This document shows positions 35,350 through 45,900 of a stretch of 64,000 bases of DNA, piece after piece. Source of the stretch: JAAURS01 sp044923475 (GTDB taxonomy: Bacteria; Cyanobacteriota; Cyanobacteriia; Thermosynechococcales; Thermosynechococcaceae); the NCBI RefSeq assembly GCF_044923475.1, contig NZ_CP137338.1, forward strand, positions 5,518,001 through 5,582,000, given 5' to 3'. Under the pieces are notes generated by a model. The model was not told where the DNA came from. It saw only the letters and a list, made by a program, of their open reading frames with translations, and made no database searches. The translations under genes were made by a program, and so were the position numbers. The number at the start of each line of letters is the position of its first letter. The first letter of the stretch is position 1.

Positions 35350-36832
35350 CAATGCCACTGAAATAAGCTAAATCAATTTACTAGAGCAGCTTTGAGAACA
35401 GCACGAGGTTTATTCATTCGCGCAAATGGCTTTGGCCTACGTTTTAGCACTCTGGGTTCAGACCGAAAAACTCTCAAAGGCAGCAAGTCCTTTGCTACAA
35501 CCTCCATTAGAACTCGATACAAATTTTGCTGTATCTTTTGCGTTGTAATTGCCAACAACCCTATTGTTTGTAGGAACTGCTGTCGAGTTCCCTGCAACGA
35601 CAGTCGAGATAGGGCTTGTTCTGAGGATTGCGCTGTCTGGAGCATGACGGTTCGCAAGAGATTGTAGGCCAATAGATGTGCCCAGAGGTCTTTGCGCACC
35701 ATTTGCGGGGTTTTGGCGCTGAGCATCTCCATACCCAAGGTGGTTTTGAGATGTCGTAAATTAACCTCAGCCGCCTGCCATCTCAGACCGTAGAGTTGAC
35801 CTAACTGCTTGGCACTATAGCGTTTGGCATCGAGTAAAGTCGTGACAATAATGATTCGTAGGTCTCGAAAACCTGGACGACGGATTAGGATAGACACCTC
35901 GCGAACATCTAAAAACTTTGGCAACTGGCTAAAGTCTTCCTCACTCATGTGTTGAGGAGGTTTGGAAGGTTTATGCCATCGAACAGCATGGTCTCCAATA
36001 CCCAGCTTCTGACCTCGACGAAAATCGCTATGACGGGCATGATGCTTACGAAACACCCCATCAGCGCCCTGGGCTTGGACTAAGGCCAGATCTGTAAAAG
36101 TTCCATAAGCTCGGTCGCCGAGCCCTACATCCCCAGGCACTAAGTCCGCATACAGCAGACGACTCAATTCCAGCTCACTGGTCTTAAAACAGCTCACGCA
36201 AGCCGACACAACCGCACCTGTCATTAAGGAGAAGACCACCACAAGCTTGGCGATGGGAAATCCACACCCTGGCTTTTGGTTACTGTGTTGAGGATAATCG
36301 GCTTGGTTGGCAGGCGTATCGCTCATCAGCACTGTGGTACCGTCATAGACCCGCACCCGAAGTCCACACCATTGTTCGGTCGAGGGAATCGTTTGTTCTA
36401 ACGACTCCGCCGTATCGGGAATCAGACGCTGCAAGACGCTTTCGCTCAATCGTTGACGGGCTTTACTATAGGCTCCAGTATCAGGGGAGGGGCTGTCTCC
36501 GCCTGCCGCTCCCACCCAAGCCGTAATCCGTTTGACGGCATTGCTGAGGCTTTTATCCGGGTCTAAAACTTGAGACAGGAGTGCCCATAGCGTCACAATC
36601 GGCGTATACACACAGTTTCGATACTGAATATTTTCTTCTACTAAAATTTCTTCAATCCGCGACGCTGGCAATATCTTCAACCAAGGTAATCCAATACTCT
36701 GATTGAACTGCTGCTTGAGAATTTCGGCACGATTCAGCATAAGATAAGGAGGTATTATTTTGGTCTGTAAGGCTATGATGCTTCTAAATCATGCCTTGCA
36801 GATTTTTTTGTCTCCTTATTTCAGTGGCATTG
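35350..36832 (-). mobile_element. IS4 family insertion sequence, complete
   Basis: The 1483-bp element has 18-bp terminal inverted repeats, CAATGCCACTGAAATAAG at 35350-35367 and its complement at 36815-36832. It is flanked by an 11-bp direct repeat, GTCTTGAAGAA, at 35339-35349 and 36833-36843. The size, termini and duplication length fit IS4. It is inserted just beyond the DUF4351 remnant, about 150 bp from the IS903-like element. Confidence 0.93.
35373..36740 (-). CDS. IS4 family DDE transposase
   Basis: The 455-residue transposase looks complete. It has the N-terminal segment CVYTPIVTLWALLSQVLDPD, typical of IS4 transposases. DDE-domain motifs are VRVYDGTTVLMSDTPANQ (first Asp), PGDVGLGDRAYGTFTDLALV (second Asp) and YGLRWQAAEVNLRHLKTTLG with the Y-(2)-R-(3)-E-(6)-K-like pattern. 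It occupies nearly the whole element. Confidence 0.93.
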   Translation of the reverse strand: MLNRAEILKQQFNQSIGLPWLKILPASRIEEILVEENIQYRNCVYTPIVTLWALLSQVLDPDKSLSNAVKRITAWVGAAGGDSPSPDTGAYSKARQRLSESVLQRLIPDTAESLEQTIPSTEQWCGLRVRVYDGTTVLMSDTPANQADYPQHSNQKPGCGFPIAKLVVVFSLMTGAVVSACVSCFKTSELELSRLLYADLVPGDVGLGDRAYGTFTDLALVQAQGADGVFRKHHARHSDFRRGQKLGIGDHAVRWHKPSKPPQHMSEEDFSQLPKFLDVREVSILIRRPGFRDLRIIIVTTLLDAKRYSAKQLGQLYGLRWQAAEVNLRHLKTTLGMEMLSAKTPQMVRKDLWAHLLAYNLLRTVMLQTAQSSEQALSRLSLQGTRQQFLQTIGLLAITTQKIQQNLYRVLMEVVAKDLLPLRVFRSEPRVLKRRPKPFARMNKPRAVLKAALVN

Positions 36833-36975
36833 GTCTTGAAGAACGATCGCCCCTACAGCTCCATCCTCAGAATTGCGATCGCCCGTAATTGCTTTGCAGT
36901 AGCTGATACCGCTATTGTTGAGGTAGGTTGTTGTTACGGTGAGGGTGATTGTCAAGAATATTTATATATGTATTC

Positions 36976-37772
36976 CTAACACTTAAAATGCTTGGATAAA
37001 ACAGGAAGTAGTTCATTGGCAATATCTTTGGGAGATGCCGTAGCCTTAAGCGGTAAATATTTTATGCCTTGCAGGAAAAATGGTAGATCATCATGTAAAA
37101 TATCATGATTTACAATCGTTAGCAGAAGTATAGCTTGACCACCAGCATAACGATGAAGAAATCCCTCCATTTCTAATTTGCACCAGCTTGAATGCAGAAA
37201 CGAGCGAGTAACGAAGAATAGCACGGCACCGGAGTCTCGAAACCAGATTCGACTGCGGACAATATCCCTTCACCATAATCAATAGATATTTTGTCATACC
37301 ACACGGGCAAACCTTGATTAGTAAGATATGGAATAACATCCTCTACAAGGGTCTTGTCAGCTGAAGCATGACTTAAAAATACTGGAATACTTTTTCCTAG
37401 AGGTTTCATTGATATGACTTTTGCCATTTCACTTCTTTCTCTGAATGCGAACAAACTTTCTCTGGCTGTCTCAAGGAAAAATGAATCTGCTACTACTATT
37501 GAGTTGTATCTACGACCTCCCATTTCTGCCATAAGTTCTTTAAATGGTATATCTGGTCTTTGTCTTGCCCCAAGTTCAGCCATTTGATGCAACATTTTGT
37601 CCACTTGTCCGTCTTTAGGTTTGTCATAGCTCAAAGCAATGAAAAATTCTAAATTGTATGGATTATTATTTACAAATAGTGCACACATTGAGAGTTCGCT
37701 AGCATTCTGCTCATCTAGAAGAACTTTCAGCACATCAACAATTCGAGAATGTTCTCCATAGTCACACTCCAT
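36976..37772 (-). pseudogene. TIR-domain protein, frameshifted
   Basis: Two frames join into about 265 residues. The first (ATG 37772) holds an N-terminal domain of about 120 residues and the beginning of a TIR domain, IPVFLSHASADKTLVEDVIP, then GLPVWYDKISIDYGEGI. The second holds the rest, LFFVTRSFLHSSWCKLEMEG, where SSWCKLE contains the conserved glutamate of TIR NADases. The frames connect as SGFRDSGAVLFF if the A3 run at 37240-37242 had one more base. TIR proteins of this kind often act as NAD-degrading defence effectors; this copy is probably inactive unless the indel is a sequencing error. Confidence 0.75.
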
Positions 37773-38246
37773 ATATAGTCCCGTATATAGTCTCGACTAT
37801 TCAAGTTGATCTCCACTTGCTTATAACTCTAATTGGGCAGACTGAATCAATATGTCCATCTCATCAGGTGCTTCGATCTTTATGTATGTATGTATATTTA
37901 TCATGATTTGGATTAACTTGTCTCGGCTTCGTAGCTCACGCTTAAACTCTGCGTTTAGTTGAGCGCGTTATAAATGGATACTTTCTCCGCGCTTTGCTAC
38001 TATTTAATCTTTCACGGATAAAAAGATTGCACCTCCAATAAAATTACAAAGACTTGGTTTGGCGATCGCTTGGAGCTACACCGAATTTCAATGGGCAGAT
38101 GCTTCATGGCGCAAGACAAGGATAGTGATTGAGCGGCAACCATTGAGCCCCGAAATATTTGGTTAAACTCGTGGCACTTCCAACACAAATCAGTGCATAA
38201 TGAGTATTATGCTTGACGTAACTCATAAAGTCTAGCATGGTAACAC
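37773..38246. other. Intergenic region between TIR pseudogene and HigBA
   Basis: 474 bp with no convincing gene. It holds the promoter side of the minus-strand TIR gene and probably of HigBA. A plus-strand open stretch at about 38062-38165 (AIAWSYTEFQWADASWRK) may be a coding remnant, but I recognise no family. Confidence 0.4.
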
Positions 38247-38531
38247 ATGTGCCAAAAATACAAAGACAAACGAACAAAGCGATTTGCAGAGGGAGAAAGA
38301 GTTAAAGAATTTCAGGCATTTGAAAGACAAGCCTACAAACGTTTAGAGATTCTGGAAGCTGCGTCAAACAAAGAAACCCTCATGATGTTGCCTAGCAATC
38401 GCTTTGAAGCATTGGGCGGAGATCGCAACGGCCAATACAGCATCCGCATTAACGATAAATGGCGCATTTGCTTTGAATGGCCTGACGAAGAAGAGCATCC
38501 ATCCAACATCGAGATTGTAGACTACCACTGA
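38247..38531 (+). CDS. higB: HigB/RelE-type toxin
   Basis: The 94-residue protein contains FAEGERVKEFQAFERQAYKR, LPSNRFEALGGDRNGQYSIR and INDKWRICFEWPDEE, the classical HigB pattern in which RxxxxxGDR-GxYSIRIN-QWRICF holds the ribosome-dependent mRNase residues. The antitoxin follows 14 bp later. Start selection is uncertain: ATG 38247 has no clear ribosome-binding site and the first few residues differ from the usual opening, so the 5' end may have been altered. Confidence 0.9.
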   Translation: MCQKYKDKRTKRFAEGERVKEFQAFERQAYKRLEILEAASNKETLMMLPSNRFEALGGDRNGQYSIRINDKWRICFEWPDEEEHPSNIEIVDYH

Positions 38532-38545
38532 AGGAGAAACATTCT

Positions 38546-38860
38546 ATGACACGTCCCGCAATCCACCCCGGCGAAATTTTAGCCGACGAACTCCAAGAGC
38601 TAGGAATGAGCGCAGCAGAACTGGCTCGAACCCTTCATGTACCCACCAATCGCATCACCCAAATTCTCAATGGTCAACGCGCCATCACCGCCGATACTGC
38701 CCTGCGACTCGGTCAGTGGTTTGGGACTGGCCCTGAGCTGTGGCTTAACTTACAAAAAGCTTATGAACTACGCTTGGCTCAACATCAAGTCGGACAAGAA
38801 ATCCAACAAACCATCAAACGTCGCCTTCTGTCCCAAGAGCCTCAGTCAATTCAGACTTAA
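38546..38860 (+). CDS. higA: HigA-type antitoxin
   Basis: The 104-residue protein has an Xre-type helix-turn-helix: IHPGEILADELQELGMSAAE, LARTLHVPTNRITQILNGQR and WFGTGPELWLNLQKAYELRL, the standard HigA/VapI layout. AAGGAG lies 9 bases upstream of ATG. It neutralises HigB and should repress the higBA promoter. Confidence 0.93.
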   Translation: MTRPAIHPGEILADELQELGMSAAELARTLHVPTNRITQILNGQRAITADTALRLGQWFGTGPELWLNLQKAYELRLAQHQVGQEIQQTIKRRLLSQEPQSIQT

Positions 38861-38958
38861 AGTTTCGGATCCCAATCCAATGGCTAGATATTTGGATCGT
38901 GAGGCGATCTCATTTGAGACTGTAAGCCTAAACGCGGGAAATATATAGATGGGGCAGA

Positions 38959-39486
38959 TCAAAAATCCTCATCACGGATGACTGTCAATCCAAGATCTTT
39001 ATATTCCGTCAGCGTTTCAGTTGCCACTGTCGAAGCTGTCACCAAATACGTCAGCGCCTGAATCGGCCCCACCACATAAGTCGCTGCCGTATCCAACTTC
39101 GCCGCAGTCGCCAAACCCACCACCTCAGCCGATCGCGAGATCATCGCTCGTTTTACGTGGGCTTCATCTAAATTCTGCACGCTAATCCCCACCTCTGGGT
39201 GCAGACTGCAAACCCCCAACAGACAAAGATCGGCCCGAATCATCCCCAATGCCTCAATCGTTGCAGCGCCCACATTCACCAACGCCTTCTTGTAAAGCTG
39301 CCCGCCCAACATCACCACCTCAATCTGCGGATGCTCCGCCAACGAGATCGCAATGGGTGGACTGTTGGTCACAATCGTCGCTTGTAAATCCAGGGGTAAA
39401 TGCCGCGCCACCTGGAGCGTCGTCGTGCCCCCATCCAAAATCACCACCTGCCCCGGACGCACCAGCTTAGACGCCGCACGGGCGAT
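38959..39486 (-). pseudogene. 5'-truncated DeoR-family regulator (second copy)
   Basis: The readable part (VVILDGGTTTLQVARHLPLD to the end) is about 87% identical by eye, over 167 residues, to the intact regulator at 52036-52800. The N-terminal helix-turn-helix, about 85 residues, is missing. DNA similarity to the intact gene ends inside the shared string gccgcacgggcgat (39474-39487 here). Beyond that point the last gene of the defence operon begins. It cannot bind DNA and is best seen as one edge of the inserted island. Confidence 0.85.
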
Positions 39487-39500
39487 TAGCTTACTGACTC

Positions 39501-40028
39501 TCAGGTAAGAACTAGCAATTCATTTAACTTATCCTTCAAATCTGGCGATACGGTCAGTGGTTTGTAAACTTCGCCTTCATAGGGATACCAAACATAGCCA
39601 GGACTAAAGGGCTGAAATGATGGAGCAGCTCCGCACGCTTGCCAAACCTTCTCCGCCAGAACCAAGCCTGGAAAACTGGCTTCAGAGATTTCTGTACTTA
39701 GCTCGCTGTAGGTTCTAAATTCATCAACTTCTACTCCTACCAAAGCGTAACGAAAAGGTGGAGCAGATCGCAGCCGTTGATAAAGCAAGAGACCCAATTC
39801 TGTCATTGAGTAAGCGATGTCTGGCGCATGGATTCCAATTTCACTGAGGTTATCAGGACAAACCCGACACCACCAATGGTCTTCAAAATCCTGAAAAATC
39901 TCAGTCTGACATCGGGACTGCATACCGATTGAAAGCGTCCAGGACAGTCCATTAAAGTGGTGAGCAAACTGCTCTACGGCACTCTGCTCTGCGCCACATT
40001 CAGCCGATAAACTAAATGTCCAAACCAT
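39501..40028 (-). CDS. Unknown protein, last gene of the DISARM-like operon
   Basis: The 175-residue protein, beginning MVWTFSLSAECGAEQSAVEQ, has a mixed alpha/beta composition and no motif I recognise. It starts directly after the stop of the Tse2-like gene, with no spacer, so the two are translationally coupled. Small proteins coupled to toxin genes in this way are often immunity proteins or antitoxins. I infer that role here from position only. Confidence 0.55.
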   Translation of the reverse strand: MVWTFSLSAECGAEQSAVEQFAHHFNGLSWTLSIGMQSRCQTEIFQDFEDHWWCRVCPDNLSEIGIHAPDIAYSMTELGLLLYQRLRSAPPFRYALVGVEVDEFRTYSELSTEISEASFPGLVLAEKVWQACGAAPSFQPFSPGYVWYPYEGEVYKPLTVSPDLKDKLNELLVLT

Positions 40029-40475
40029 TTAACTAACCCTTTCCCAGTTATTTTGGGTATTTGCTAATGCGGCTTCGTACTTTTCTAAGAGCATGGTGAC
40101 TCTTGGCATAATGCTAACGTGTGTAGCGCTGTCTTGAACAGCCTCAAGATCGCCACTGATTTTGTTGTCTTCGATCTTCCACAGGGGATCTCTACCCATA
40201 CCCCCGAAAGCTGAAGGTCTGCGAAAGGCAGGTAAACTCTCGATCGAGAGTGATGTGGACATCCCCTTCGTATTTCTAATGGCTACAACCACCAATACCC
40301 CTGTCGATTTGCGTTCAGCACCTAGGCACAAATACCCTTGGTCATCCAGCCAATCTTTCGGCATTTCTTCAACATCAATATCGATTCCTAGCCTGACACC
40401 CAAGAGCCGAGCACTACGTCCCACTTTGGGCTTACCATTTGCTTCAGCCATGCCTCGATAGTAAAGTTTTGTCAC
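40029..40475 (-). CDS. Tse2-like (ADP-ribosyltransferase-fold) toxin candidate
   Basis: It encodes 148 residues: LYYRGM near the N-terminus, STSLSIESLPAFRRPSAFGG in the middle, and AVQDSATHVSIMPRVTMLLE with the ending EAALANTQNNWERV. The order LYR-----G-S-F--------D--TH-SI-P---M--------AL----W resembles the Tse2 toxin family, whose fold is related to ADP-ribosyltransferases. The match is from memory of the family pattern and needs a profile search. Its start overlaps the DrmC stop by 4 bp (ATGA), so it is expressed with the DISARM genes. Confidence 0.5.
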   Translation of the reverse strand: MTKLYYRGMAEANGKPKVGRSARLLGVRLGIDIDVEEMPKDWLDDQGYLCLGAERKSTGVLVVVAIRNTKGMSTSLSIESLPAFRRPSAFGGMGRDPLWKIEDNKISGDLEAVQDSATHVSIMPRVTMLLEKYEAALANTQNNWERVS

Positions 40476-41005
40476 GGAACAGGGATGAATAACTCAATTT
40501 CAAGAGCATAGATCCAAAAGTCTTCAATTTGTCGGGCTACTTCGCCTTGAACCAATAACCCCATTTCCAGATGTCTACCTAATCCAGGAGCCGTCAAGTT
40601 GGCACTACCCACGTAAGCAGACAGACCATCCGCTACACAAAATTTTGCATGAGAACCCAGACGTTTAGCATCTGTCATGTTTTCCTTTGACTGAAATAGG
40701 CGCAAACGTCCCTGGGCGTTTTGGCGGAACCAAGTGGTATCCAGGGTTTGTAAGCCTTGCCCCGTACCAACCACATCCACATTGACACCTCGTTGCAATG
40801 CGGCCCGTAAAGCATCGGCCAAGGTGCCACTGGACAGTCCGTAGCCAGCTTGCATAAAGGGGGCAGCAATCACAACGTATCGTTTTGCCTGAGACAGAAG
40901 TTGAGTCAGCACTCCCAACGTCATCCGGCACTTCATCCGGTGAGCCAAAGCTGCTCCATAGGGTTCTGGAGCGGTGATGACGAGTTGAACTTGGAAATCT
41001 GGCAT
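40472..41005 (-). CDS. drmC: DISARM phospholipase-D nuclease DrmC
   Basis: The 177-residue protein has one HKD motif, SHAKFCVADGLSAYVGSANL, giving H-x-K-x(4)-D followed by GSANLTAPGL, the catalytic signature of the PLD superfamily. An upstream segment, YVVIAAPFMQAGYGL, is the first core strand. DrmC is the nuclease-like but often dispensable member of DISARM. It is somewhat shorter than usual. It lies 13 bp after drmB in the standard order A-B-C. Confidence 0.87.
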   Translation of the reverse strand: MPDFQVQLVITAPEPYGAALAHRMKCRMTLGVLTQLLSQAKRYVVIAAPFMQAGYGLSSGTLADALRAALQRGVNVDVVGTGQGLQTLDTTWFRQNAQGRLRLFQSKENMTDAKRLGSHAKFCVADGLSAYVGSANLTAPGLGRHLEMGLLVQGEVARQIEDFWIYALEIELFIPVP

Positions 41006-41018
41006 ATCTTGCTAGGAG

Positions 41019-42932
41019 TCAAAGAGAAGGATCAAGATAGCCGATTAGGTTCTTGTCCAATGATCGATCTTGACCACCAAACAAAAATGAGCGTCCCAAG
41101 TTAAGGTTAAAAAATCGACAACTAGTTTCAGCCAGATGGGTACAGGCATGACAACTAGATTCCCGTTCACGGCAGACGGGATCATATACGCAGCGTCGGG
41201 CATTTCGCACGGCATTGAGCCATTCCGCCAGAGATTGTTCAAAGAGGGCAGTTAATGCGCCGATCGTGGCACCAAAGCGATGATTACAGTAAATAGCAAA
41301 GGTGAGGGTTCGGGGCAGCAGGTACTCTGATAGGCTGGTGCGATCAAGTCCGCAGAGCAGGGCAGCTTGGCGAACACAGAGATGACTAAGGGTATGAAGT
41401 AATCCAAAGACCATTCGTGCTTCAGGTGAATCGCCCTGCAATGTTTCCCGCAGAGGCACATCCTCGAACAATTGAACAAAGTAAGCACGACGAGCAATAT
41501 TGGGATCGCTGCCATTCGGCATGGTTGGCTGATAGCCATTGCGCTGGAGCCAACTATGCACTCTGTCTGGATTGAGGCTAATCAGCAGGGCATCGGCTTG
41601 AACTTTATCGACGTAGATGGGTAGCTTTCCGCCATGATCTCGTTCTGGCGGAAAGGGATTTAAGCGGCATTGATTGGGGGTTGTTTCAGCACGGGTGTAG
41701 CCGTAGGTAGCAACGATCATGGGGAAGTCAGTCACCAAATCTAGCTGGGCGAGTCCCATTGACTGAGCAGTTTGTTGGGCAACTTGAGCATTCTGGATTT
41801 CCTGCGTGGTTGGCGGTAGTTCAAATAGTTTTTTGGGTCGCCCATTTTCCAGCGGCATGATGGTTTCCAGGATTTCCTGCCCTACTTGCCGCCAAGTTGT
41901 TAGGGGTACTCCAGTTTGGGTGATGAGTTGTTGGGCGATCGCATCTGGTGCATGTTGCTGCTGCTCTTGCTGTCGCTGCTGTCGGAGGGCTTGAATCTCT
42001 GCAACGATTTGTTCTGGTGATTTATTTGGGGACATCAACGCATCCAGATCGGCATCAGAATACGATGCACTTGGGTTAATTTGTTGATTGGCAGCAGATA
42101 AGTTGAAATCCTCTAGAGGACGGTTGGTGATTCCAAAGAACTTAGCAGCAGCGATCGCTCCCCAATCCGGTAGGTTGAAAAATGCATCAAGCTGGCGACG
42201 CGGGATGTTAAGAAGAGTCGTCGTTTGACCGTAGTAGGTTCTCCCAGCTCGGTGAACCTCAATGCTCATTTCGCTCTCTCTTCGATTGGTTGGTTGAGTG
42301 TTATTAGGTTGCTGAGTGTTGCTCGGCTGATGGCAGACCCTACATAGCCCAGGATACAAAGATGCTTTTCTGCCATTGCATTGAGAATTACGACAGACCC
42401 AACGGAAATTAGAAATCCGTTCACTTCCACGAGTATCTAGAGCCATGTGATTAGGGCTTCGACATTGCTGACACAACGGAGGTGATAGTGATTCCAATGC
42501 CCCACATTGATGGATTTTGACAAAGCGAAGTTGGAGTAATTTTCCGGTACGGCAAACTGAACAGGTTGCTTGTTGGGGTAAATTATCGCGATTACTATAG
42601 TCAAAAACTCTGCCACAGATACGGTTATCACACCAAAAAACCTTGGGAAACAACTCAGCATCTACGTTTTTGGGTTCTAGTAATATAAACTTGCTAGCAT
42701 CATCTAAAATCCTATCTGGCAAGCCTGGGCGAAACTGCTCATCCCAACCTCTTGCTTCCTCTTGAATCTTGATCAACAGCATTCTGATATTTAAGTCATT
42801 GCGCTGCAATCCACGAATTTGGCTAACACGGGAAATGACTCCACCTTCAAAGTCAAATGTCCGACCCGGCAAATAGTTAAACAACACTTGTTGTTTACCA
42901 CGGTTCATCTTGCGTCCCATACTTTCCTCCAC
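41019..42932 (-). CDS. drmB: DISARM protein DrmB (DUF1998 domain)
   Basis: The 637-residue protein opens with NRGKQQVLFNYLPGRTFDFE, typical of DrmB. It has an N-terminal zinc-ribbon series (CDNRICGRVF, CSVCRTGKL, CGALESLSPPLCQQC, CRNSQCNGRK, CRVCH) over about residues 100-210. A glutamine-rich linker precedes the C-terminal DUF1998 region: DRTSLSEYLLPRTLTFAIYC and a final cysteine cluster, CVYDPVCRERESSCHACTH. DrmB forms the DrmAB complex that blocks or degrades incoming phage DNA. Confidence 0.9.
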   Translation of the reverse strand: MEESMGRKMNRGKQQVLFNYLPGRTFDFEGGVISRVSQIRGLQRNDLNIRMLLIKIQEEARGWDEQFRPGLPDRILDDASKFILLEPKNVDAELFPKVFWCDNRICGRVFDYSNRDNLPQQATCSVCRTGKLLQLRFVKIHQCGALESLSPPLCQQCRSPNHMALDTRGSERISNFRWVCRNSQCNGRKASLYPGLCRVCHQPSNTQQPNNTQPTNRRESEMSIEVHRAGRTYYGQTTTLLNIPRRQLDAFFNLPDWGAIAAAKFFGITNRPLEDFNLSAANQQINPSASYSDADLDALMSPNKSPEQIVAEIQALRQQRQQEQQQHAPDAIAQQLITQTGVPLTTWRQVGQEILETIMPLENGRPKKLFELPPTTQEIQNAQVAQQTAQSMGLAQLDLVTDFPMIVATYGYTRAETTPNQCRLNPFPPERDHGGKLPIYVDKVQADALLISLNPDRVHSWLQRNGYQPTMPNGSDPNIARRAYFVQLFEDVPLRETLQGDSPEARMVFGLLHTLSHLCVRQAALLCGLDRTSLSEYLLPRTLTFAIYCNHRFGATIGALTALFEQSLAEWLNAVRNARRCVYDPVCRERESSCHACTHLAETSCRFFNLNLGRSFLFGGQDRSLDKNLIGYLDPSL

Positions 42933-42941
42933 CTATGACTT

Positions 42942-45900
42942 TTAAGATCTTGCTGCCCATTGAGTTCCGCCACTGTCTAGCTCAATGGGAATCGGTTCAT
43001 CTACATCTCGTAGACTTGTCATCGGTTGAGGGATTAGAACTCCCGAAATGAACTTTTCTGCTGAACCAGCACTGATAATTTGATCTAAAAACTGCTGCAC
43101 TTGTAGGCGAATTTGATCTCGAAAAGCCTGTTCACTGACTGAACCAACCGCTTGAACCAGATAAGCTCTTTCCAAGATTGGGATAAATTGATTGATATCC
43201 AAATTGCCCCTAGTGATTTCTTGTTTCACGAAGTCCAGCATGTAGTAACTATTTGGATTATTGATGCCAGAGCGATTCGCAATTAATTGGAGGAGCACAC
43301 CCATAAATAACCCTGGTAAAGTACGGTTCACACTGAACTTTGCCCAACGATTAATTGCTACAGGTTCGACGAGTTGACCTAGGAATTCATGGAACTTCAC
43401 AAAATAGGTGTAATGGCTTTGATCGCGTTCCCGTGCTGGGTGTAAGCAGTTGAACACAATCCCAACATGGGAGCGTCCGACCCGGCTAGATGCCTGAATG
43501 TATTCTGCATTTTGGCGAGGCATTCCATAGAAAATCATGCCATTGAAGCGATCTACATCCACACCGTGACTGATCATGCTGGTTGCCAGTACCGTATCGG
43601 CAGTCAAGTTAGAGGTGCCTGTCTGTTCCAGTTTTTCTAAAATACGGGTTACTTCGTCGGTGCTAGTACCGCCTGTTAACTGAGAAATCTCCAATTCCAA
43701 GTCTGGCTGCAAATTAGGGTTGACATCCCCATCCAGATCAACTCGGATTGAATCAAGTTCACGATTAGCCAGAAAATAGGTCAAGGAAGTGATGTAGAAG
43801 TCCATCAAATGATGCCATTCTGAGCTTCCAGGATTCAGCCTTCCTCCATAAGGATTTGGCTCACTTGTTTGAAGACTCTTCAGATAATGGGTTTCACGGT
43901 GATAGAACTCGATCAATTCTAAAATTGTGTTAAAGATTGTCTTATTGTGAGGCAAAATACCGACAAATAATCTAGATGGATAATCTCGGGTCTGAGCGTA
44001 GAACGATTCTTGCAAGTTGGGACCAAGCCCTGGAAAAATCCTTGCCTCATCACGTCCATAGAGATGTTTAACTTGTCGCTTAAAAGCTTCGATCGTGGCA
44101 GATGAAGCAATGACTTTCAATGTTGGAGAACTTAGGTCAAATTCTTGTTGTAGTTGCTGGGTGAAGGTTTCATAATGCCCATCAAAGGTTCCTAGACCTT
44201 CTTTGAGTAAATGGAGTTCATCCTGAACAAAGAGAGTGGGGCCAGACAACCCTTGTGGCCTTCCAGGTCGAAGTAGTTGTCCTCCAGAGCAGTCTTTTTG
44301 GCAACATTTACCTTTGTAGTAGTGGTGCAGGGTACAACGCCCATCGACCTGTCCAAATACTTGGGATAACTTACGTTGATTGCCCAAGCTGGCTAGTTTG
44401 TCAATCGTACCAACAACCACGCACGGCAAATAGCGGTAAACTTCATTGTCGATCACATAGATGGGAATCTCCCCATTGGGAAATGCACAACAGGGTTGGG
44501 TACAACGGTGAATGATCCTTACTGAGTTGGGGTCAAAGTCTACTTGAACTGTTGAGGTACGACAGGACGGGCAGGAAATAACTCGTTTCCACCGCTGACG
44601 GGCATTCGCATCATTGGCTTGACTCCAGGAAACAGAATTTTTGGGGTTTGCGTAACGGTAGGTAGGGCTGACAAGTTCATTAGGCGTGGCTTCTGCACCG
44701 ACAAAGTAGCCAACAGCAAATTTATCGATATCTCCACCGCTTAAACGAGTGTCTTGTTGTTCCCTCCGCACTAAATCAGCAACGCCAATCACGTCTGCCA
44801 TCCTTTGGGTTTGCTGGAGCGTCAATAGTCGCAAGGGGAACCGCGTCCAAGCAGTCACTCCAGCCGTCTTTCCACGCAAACGGTCAAAAAAGCAATGGAA
44901 GACGATTGTGCCTAAGTAAGCTTCAGTTTTACCGCCACCTGTGGGGAAGTAGATGATATCAACCATTTCCCGTTCAGCCACATCTCGACTTTTGGAATCT
45001 GTAAGAGCAGCAATGCCAGGAATCTGGCTAATCAGAAAGACAATTTGAAATAATCGCCAACTTTCCTTACGCTTTTCTAATCGAGGGTTATCGCCTAACC
45101 GACGGAAGCTTTCGCTAGTTAACTGAAATGCCAGTTTGACATCAGGGTTTGTTCGGATTAGTTCACAACCCCGACGAAAACGACGAATTTCACCCTCATA
45201 TTGTTGAAAGTCTTGATCAAACTCGTTACCAAACTCAGCTTCCCAATTTGGGTTTGTGGCAATGTAGTTTTGACGCTTATCCTCCCATTGCTGTCTATAA
45301 GCTTCCATTTCAGTAACAATGGTTCTGAGAACTGGAATGGGATCGCTAGCAAGATCCGAAAATCTAGCAGGAGGATTTGTTTGGGTTTCATAACGCATCT
45401 GCGTGTAGATCGGCGTGTGAGTCGTTTTAAAAACGTCTGCATCTTCTCGCTCTACCGCACAATTAAATCCGCGTCCCCAGAGGTCTCGGTTATAACGAAA
45501 TCCACGAGGAGCCAGTTCCAGTTCAAAGGGCTGTACTGTTGCATCTATGAATATAAAAGTAGCTCGGCTATCGAAAAGAAAAGCCTCAATATTTGGATTT
45601 TCCGCTTGCGGCGAAGCATTGACAAACTCGATCGCCGCCACCTGATCAGTTGAACCTAACTCGTCGTTTGGGCGCACTTCGGAAGCAATCTCCCACTGCC
45701 AAGCTGGAACCACATCGGTTTGCAGCGAACGCAAAGAAGCCTCGTAGTCTGCTTCAGATGTAAGGGCATCTTCTCTCACCCTGATTTTCTCATCAGGCGA
45801 TCCAGCTGTTCGTACTCGATCAGGATCACCCAGAGTAACCTGCTGTGCCCTAGTTGTTTCCTGGTCTAGGGCTGTCTGTAGATTACTAATATCACAGCTC

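Noticed and set aside
36791..36979. Short plus-strand frame across the right end of the IS4 element
   Set aside because: It crosses the terminal repeat and target duplication, so it is a chance frame made by the insertion.
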